Part shown: positions 5,432-8,959 of the stretch, piece after piece | Layout of the letters: each line of letters starts with the position of its first letter | How positions within the stretch are numbered: position 1 is the first letter of the stretch | Assembly (NCBI GenBank): GCA_018819325.1 | Contig: JAHJQJ010000080.1 | Span: 1-8,959 of the forward strand | DNA length: 8,959 bases | Reading direction: 5' to 3' | Source: Patescibacteria group bacterium | Lineage (GTDB): Bacteria > Patescibacteriota > Microgenomatia > UBA1400 > MFAQ01 | Program-made: the position numbers and the translations under genes | Notes under the pieces: generated by a model | Seen by the model: the letters and a program-made list of their open reading frames with translations, nothing else | Database searches by the model: none | Told to the model about the DNA's origin: nothing

Positions 5432-6426
5432 TTCTTTAGTTTACCAATAAACAAGAAACCTTGTATAAATCTTAACCCGTACCAAAGGTTGGTTATTAAA
5501 ATTGCAGGAACTGATATGACCCCTTGCCAGATATTTTGTGATTTTTTGTATATCCAGATGCCATTAAACAAAAGAGATGAAAAATATAGGATTGATAATA
5601 TTACCCCAAGATTTACTACGGGTATTATTACTATGCTGGGAATTAGAAGTGAAATAAAAAGATAAGAGAGGCCAAGAAATAGTAATGAGGGGCCAAAGTA
5701 CAAAAGTTTGAGCGAAGTTTGAGGAAGAACCCTTGCAAAGTTGCCCCGATGAACCCCAAAATTGCCATTTTGTTTAAGGTGTGAAAGCCATAACGGTCGA
5801 CGGTGATGGTAGACAAGAGCTTTAGGTAGGTAAAGAATTTTTTTGTTTAGTTTATGGGTAAGGTCAAGACACAACTTGGTATCTTCACCCGGCCAGTAGT
5901 GTGAGTCGAACCCACCAACCCTGATGAAGTGGTTTTTTCTAACGGCTAGATTCATTGAAGGATAGTCGTCTACAAATTTTTTCTTTTTAGGAAGAAAACG
6001 GTAAGAGTATGTACCAGAGCCCATTGGTGAAGCAGAAGCCCAACCGGAGGCTTGCTCTAGAAAACTTGTATTTGGAGGGGTGACACCTGGCCCACCGACG
6101 GCAACAATATTTTTGCTTTTGAAACCCTTAACGATATTTTTTAACCAGTGTTTTGAAGGGTAAGCGTCATCGTCTAGAAAAGCTAGTATTTCACCCTTGG
6201 CCATTTTGGCTCCCTGGTCTCTTTTGTGGGCTGGTAAAACATACTTTCCGTAATGTTTTTTGCGAAGTTTGTTGGTGGTGTAGTTGTTTTTATAATCGGA
6301 AACTAAAATGACTTCGTAGTTTTTATATGATTGGTCATTAATTGCCTGAAATGACTCTAATATGTACGGGTTATCTTTTTTGTAGTCAATAATAATAATG
6401 GAAATTAGTGGAGAGTCTTTTTTCAT
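5428..6426 (-). CDS. GT2-family glycosyltransferase with C-terminal membrane helices
   Basis: This 332-residue GT-A enzyme starts ISIIIIDYKKDN. The metal and nucleotide-binding DDD lies at 85-87 (AFLDDDAYP), and SMNLAVRK and GGFDSHYWPGEDTKLCLDL follow, with Glu181-Asp182 in the position of the catalytic base. YHHRRPLW and the basic LKQNGNFGVHRGNF match the acceptor-side region of ExoA-like and rhamnosyltransferase-like GT2 enzymes. From about residue 240 to 330 there are roughly four hydrophobic segments that anchor it in the cytoplasmic membrane. I chose the ATG at 6424-6426, which overlaps the previous stop as ATGA; an in-frame TTG at 6430-6432 would add two residues. It is tightly coupled to genes on both sides. 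The sugar added is unknown. Confidence 0.92.
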   Translation of the reverse strand: MKKDSPLISIIIIDYKKDNPYILESFQAINDQSYKNYEVILVSDYKNNYTTNKLRKKHYGKYVLPAHKRDQGAKMAKGEILAFLDDDAYPSKHWLKNIVKGFKSKNIVAVGGPGVTPPNTSFLEQASGWASASPMGSGTYSYRFLPKKKKFVDDYPSMNLAVRKNHFIRVGGFDSHYWPGEDTKLCLDLTHKLNKKILYLPKALVYHHRRPLWLSHLKQNGNFGVHRGNFARVLPQTSLKLLYFGPSLLFLGLSYLFISLLIPSIVIIPVVNLGVILSILYFSSLLFNGIWIYKKSQNIWQGVISVPAILITNLWYGLRFIQGFLFIGKLKK

Positions 6427-7229
6427 GAACAAAACTTTAGTTTAAGTTTTTTATCGTCTTCCCAGATATCTTTTTTTTGATCGTTGTAGTAACGAAGTAT
6501 GTACATTCTGTAGATTATTGCCAAGTAATCTTGGGCGAAATTTAATATAGAACTGTAGGTGATGTTGCTTTGGTCGTTAAAAATAAGTTCAATTGGAGAT
6601 TCGTATATACGAATAAAACCCCTTCTTTGGGCGATACTTAACATTTCTAGGTCAAAGGCCCAGCGCTTGATTACCATTCTGGGAAGAATGTCTTCTAGCA
6701 CTTTTCTTTTAAAAACCTTTAAGCCTGTTTGAGTATCGCTAACGTTGAGTCCAAAAAACAGTTTTGTGGCACGCTGAACTATGGCGCTTAGTATTCTTCT
6801 TTTAAGCGGGTAGTTAACTTTGCTGGCCTTGTGCCGCTTGCTGCCGATTACTATGTCTGCGTTGTACCACTTCATGTGTTCTAGAGCCATACCAATTCCT
6901 TTTGAGTTTAGATCGCTACCGGCATCGATAAAGGCTATTGTTCCCCCTTTTGCCCTGGCCATACCATAACGTACCGCGTAACCTTTGCCCATGTTCTTTG
7001 GATATGAATAGACTTTTATGTGTTTGTTTTCGGCTTTTTTTGCCCTAGCCTTGGTGTCGTCTTTTTCTTCTATTTTTCCGTCGACCACGCAGATAATTTC
7101 AAAAGGTATGTTAAGTTCATTAACATTTTTTTCTATACTTTTTAGGTCCCTGGTTATGGTTTTACAACGAAAAACCGGAACGATGACCGAAAGCATTTTC
7201 AAGCTGGCTTTTGACTGTTTTTGCTTCAT
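6423..7229 (-). CDS. DPM-like GT2 glycosyltransferase
   Basis: This 268-residue enzyme resembles the dolichyl- or polyprenyl-phosphate sugar synthase branch of GT2. It has MLSVIVPVF at 12-20, VVDG at 48-51, NMGKGYAVRYGM at 79-90 and the metal site IDAGSDL (Asp102, Asp106). GSKRH, SDTQTGLKVFKRKV and RWAFDLEML are the later signatures of that branch. There is no C-terminal membrane domain, unlike GtrB-type members. The likely product is either a polyprenyl-phosphate-sugar, which a PMT-like enzyme such as the truncated neighbour would use outside the membrane, or a direct sugar transfer to the glycan. The ATG at 7227-7229 follows the flippase stop by three bases without a Shine-Dalgarno; Met12 is a possible alternative start directly before the domain. 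Confidence 0.9.
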   Translation of the reverse strand: MKQKQSKASLKMLSVIVPVFRCKTITRDLKSIEKNVNELNIPFEIICVVDGKIEEKDDTKARAKKAENKHIKVYSYPKNMGKGYAVRYGMARAKGGTIAFIDAGSDLNSKGIGMALEHMKWYNADIVIGSKRHKASKVNYPLKRRILSAIVQRATKLFFGLNVSDTQTGLKVFKRKVLEDILPRMVIKRWAFDLEMLSIAQRRGFIRIYESPIELIFNDQSNITYSSILNFAQDYLAIIYRMYILRYYNDQKKDIWEDDKKLKLKFCS

Positions 7230-7232
7230 GTG

Positions 7233-8486
7233 TTAAGAGGTATTCTTAACTGTGATTGTATAATATAAAATCAAGGAGAGGAGTATTGAGAAGTGAATAA
7301 ACAGATTTACCACTACTACTTGCATTAGGGTCTGATGAAAAAGAACTATTAATATTGGCTGAAGAATACAGGCTGTCAACAAGATAAGGCTGGCTTTTGG
7401 TTTTTCAATGGCGAACATACTGGTAAGCATGACATTGCTTAAACCGAATAAGAACATGCTTAATGAAATAATGGGTAGATACCTGACTGCTTCAATATAT
7501 TGTTGACCAGAGAGAAAAAGGACTACTTGGTGAGGAAAAACTGAAAAGATAATAAACCCAATTAAACCTAATAGTAAGGCAATTAGAATTAGTTTGGCGA
7601 TAATTGATTTTGTGTTTTTGTTGGCGGAATGGCGATTTGAAATTAAGGTCATGGCGAGCATGCTTATTGGAGTAATACCGAAGTAAATCATTTTTCCAAG
7701 AGTAGAAAGTGAAGCATAAATACCTGATAGGTGCGGGCTGAAAAAATATCTGACCAGCAACATATCTATTGAAATTATGGACAACATTCCGGTTGAGAGT
7801 ATTAATGAATAAGAAGTATATTTTTTTATGTTGAACTTGATTTTTTTGATTGACTTAGGTGGTGGATAAATATATTTTTTAATATTATAAAGACCAAGAG
7901 AAATTGAGGTGGCTGATGTGATTAGAATCGCAACTATTCCACCTGTTGCCCCTGCCCCCAACTTGATAAGAATGAAAGCTAGAATAATTTTAAGTAATAT
8001 GGTTGAGATGCTAATTTTTACACTAGTAGTAAATTTTTGAAATGCCAGTAGGTATGAACCAGTAATTGATTCCCCAAACGAGGTTAGTAGGCTAAAACTT
8101 AAAACATAAAAGGCCTGGGGGTGGGCTTTAAGTAATATGGATAATTTATTTGCCGAGAGAATAATAACAAATGCAATTAAAAGGGCTGGAATGATGGCTT
8201 TGCGTAATATCCAGTAGAAGAAGTGATTGATGGATTTATTGTCTTTTTTGCCTCTAAAAGAGGCAATGTGCTTACTGACAATTAAACCAATTGTTCCGGC
8301 TGGGATGGAGATGAGATATAAAAAGGAGAGATATGAGAGAAACTCACCGTATTGAGCGGGTAAAAGAAGGCGAATTAATAATAAATGAAATAGATAGTTA
8401 GTTGTACTGGCTAAAAAACTACCAAAGTAGTGAATAAGTGTGTTTTTGGCGTTTTTGGTTGTTAGGGTTTTAATTGCTTTTCGCAT
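7233..8486 (-). CDS. Wzx-type polysaccharide flippase
   Basis: This 417-residue integral membrane protein is hydrophobic almost throughout, with about 12 membrane spans broken by short Lys-rich loops (for example the segment around YPPPKSIKKIKFNIKKY). The opening is typical of the MOP/MVF polysaccharide transporters: HYFGSFLASTTNYLFHLLLIRLLLPAQYGEF, meaning a first helix, then L-x-P-x-x-Y-G-x-F. These proteins flip lipid-linked oligosaccharides from the inner to the outer leaflet of the cytoplasmic membrane. The ATG at 8484-8486 has AAGAGA a few bases upstream, one of the few plausible ribosome binding sites here. It overlaps the truncated upstream gene by 25 bases. Sequence alone cannot separate an O-antigen-like from a teichuronic-type flippase. 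Confidence 0.92.
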   Translation of the reverse strand: MRKAIKTLTTKNAKNTLIHYFGSFLASTTNYLFHLLLIRLLLPAQYGEFLSYLSFLYLISIPAGTIGLIVSKHIASFRGKKDNKSINHFFYWILRKAIIPALLIAFVIILSANKLSILLKAHPQAFYVLSFSLLTSFGESITGSYLLAFQKFTTSVKISISTILLKIILAFILIKLGAGATGGIVAILITSATSISLGLYNIKKYIYPPPKSIKKIKFNIKKYTSYSLILSTGMLSIISIDMLLVRYFFSPHLSGIYASLSTLGKMIYFGITPISMLAMTLISNRHSANKNTKSIIAKLILIALLLGLIGFIIFSVFPHQVVLFLSGQQYIEAVRYLPIISLSMFLFGLSNVMLTSMFAIEKPKASLILLTACILQPILIVLFHQTLMQVVVVNLFIHFSILLSLILYYTITVKNTS

Positions 8487-8827
8487 GATTCTCTTTTTTG
8501 AATAGTGGTCTGATAAGAAAGATTATAACTTTCTTTGACGCACAGATGGTTAAAATTATTGAGCCAGTCTTTTTCTCTTTGTGGGGTTTTTTGATCATGT
8601 TCAATAATTAAATAGGTTAAAGAGTTGTTTGACTTTTCTCTTTTTTGCCAAAACAAATGATTGTCTTTTATATATTCTGGTTGACCTGGAAGGTAGGCTA
8701 ATTCTTCTGGCTGATAGTTATACTTTTTGGTTGCATACCACCAAAAAGTATATTGCTGTGGTAAATCATAAACAGAAGGTAGGTAATTATAAACTCTAAA
8801 GCCCTTACCGTCTGCACTAAGTCTCAC
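8462..8827 (-). pseudogene. C-terminal fragment of a probable GT39/PMT-like membrane glycosyltransferase
   Basis: The open frame is 121 residues from a GTG at 8825-8827, with a TAG immediately upstream. It is soluble, with strings such as GKGFRVYNYLPSVYD, QYTFWWYATKKYNYQPEE and SLTYLIIEHDQ. I recall this pattern from the extracytoplasmic C-terminal tail of long, many-helix dolichyl-phosphate-mannose-mannosyltransferase-like proteins in CPR genomes. That is memory of a family pattern, not a search result. There is no membrane domain or start region, so this appears to be a gene cut off at about residue 5. If intact it would transfer a polyprenyl-linked sugar outside the cell, which would suit the DPM-like enzyme two genes downstream. 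The break may be an insertion, a deletion or an assembly join. A real short gene of unknown function is the alternative. Confidence 0.5.
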
Positions 8828-8880
8828 CTAATCCAAAATGATACTGAACCAGAATCGATACCTAATCGAAAAATGATTCT
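8826..8880. repeat. Imperfect direct repeat at the gene break
   Basis: ACCTAATC.AAAATGATACT (8826-8845) and ACCTAATC..AAAATGATTCT (8860-8880) match at nearly every position apart from one inserted base and one or two substitutions. Their starts are 34 bases apart. The first copy begins where the truncated membrane-protein frame ends. Such paired repeats could be protein-binding sites at the end of a mobile element, iterons, or remnants of slippage. Confidence 0.65.
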
Positions 8881-8959
8881 TAAGTTAAGCTAAGAACTCT
8901 CCACAAACAAGACGCGAACCGTTACAGTAGTCATATATGAACATAACCATGAACGATTC
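8828..8959. other. Right-edge region without an identifiable gene
   Basis: The last 132 bases hold the direct repeats and palindrome described above, but no recognisable protein. A minus-strand frame of 24 codons enters from the right edge and stops at 8885-8887 (ending ...CNGSRLVCGEFLA). It could be the tail of another gene, but it is too short to support. If so, that gene would end about 57 bases before the broken membrane-protein frame begins. Confidence 0.4.
8877..8896. repeat. Interrupted palindrome TTCTTA..TTAA..TAAGAA
   Basis: The 20-base string reads TTCTTA-AG-TTAA-GC-TAAGAA: two 6-base arms and a self-complementary TTAA centre, with two unmatched bases on each side. It also contains three tandem pentamers (TTAAG, TTAAG, CTAAG, 8880-8894). 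It directly follows the second direct-repeat copy. It might be an operator or an element end; function unknown. Confidence 0.55.

Noticed and set aside
5429..5460. Cobalamin riboswitch ahead of the B12 radical SAM gene
   Set aside because: The gene start overlaps the previous stop by four bases, so there is no leader to hold one.
5428..6432. Recoded TGA (Gracilibacteria-type code 25, glycine)
   Set aside because: Three genes end at TGA, each overlapping the next start codon, and none reads through into further homologous sequence.
8740..8890. Plus-strand frame across the right break (ending MILKLS)
   Set aside because: It is about 35 codons long, has no start or family resemblance, and runs antisense to the better-supported membrane-protein tail.
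8826..8896. CRISPR array
   Set aside because: There are only two imperfect copies with a spacer of about 14 bases, no third unit and no cas gene.

Overview
The window looks like one end of a cell-surface polysaccharide (glycan) biosynthesis locus from an AT-rich, compactly packed bacterial genome. The style suggests a Patescibacteria/CPR organism, possibly Microgenomates. The reasons are near-zero intergenic gaps, 4-base start/stop overlaps, GTG starts, few Shine-Dalgarno sequences, promoters lying almost on start codons, and a truncated gene tail (8462-8827) that recalls the C-terminus of the large GT39/PMT-like membrane proteins of those genomes. This placement is inference; there is no rRNA or marker gene here. 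TGA is used as a stop in three genes, so the genetic code is the ordinary bacterial one.

Layout. Almost everything is on the minus strand and is read from right to left. The order is: a truncated PMT-like protein tail (8462-8827); a Wzx-type flippase (7233-8486); a DPM-like GT2 (6423-7229); a second GT2 with a membrane tail (5428-6426); a B12-binding radical SAM enzyme (3965-5431); a third GT2 (2694-3710); a GT4 glycosyltransferase (1549-2697); a class I SAM methyltransferase (799-1452); and a broken GT4 remnant (146-806). The only complete plus-strand gene is a 62-residue single-cluster ferredoxin (3751-3939). It converges on the radical SAM gene, from which it is separated by a perfect 14-bp bidirectional hairpin. 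At the left edge is the last 32 codons of a possible plus-strand gene (2-100). The last 132 bases (8828-8959) carry no identifiable gene but contain imperfect direct repeats and a palindrome.

How the genes fit together. The four glycosyltransferase genes would assemble an oligosaccharide on a lipid carrier at the inner face of the membrane. The methyltransferase and radical SAM enzyme would decorate the sugar or lipid, and the flippase would move the product across. The PMT-like protein, when intact, would add sugar on the outer face. No initiating phosphoglycosyltransferase, polymerase or ligase is visible, so the locus probably extends beyond the window or is completed elsewhere.

Points most worth attention are: the ferredoxin next to a cobalamin radical SAM enzyme with a Cx4Cx2C cluster motif; the (TGAC)4 tetranucleotide tract inside the intact GT4; the single-base frameshift in its truncated paralogue; and the abrupt break plus repeats at the right edge.
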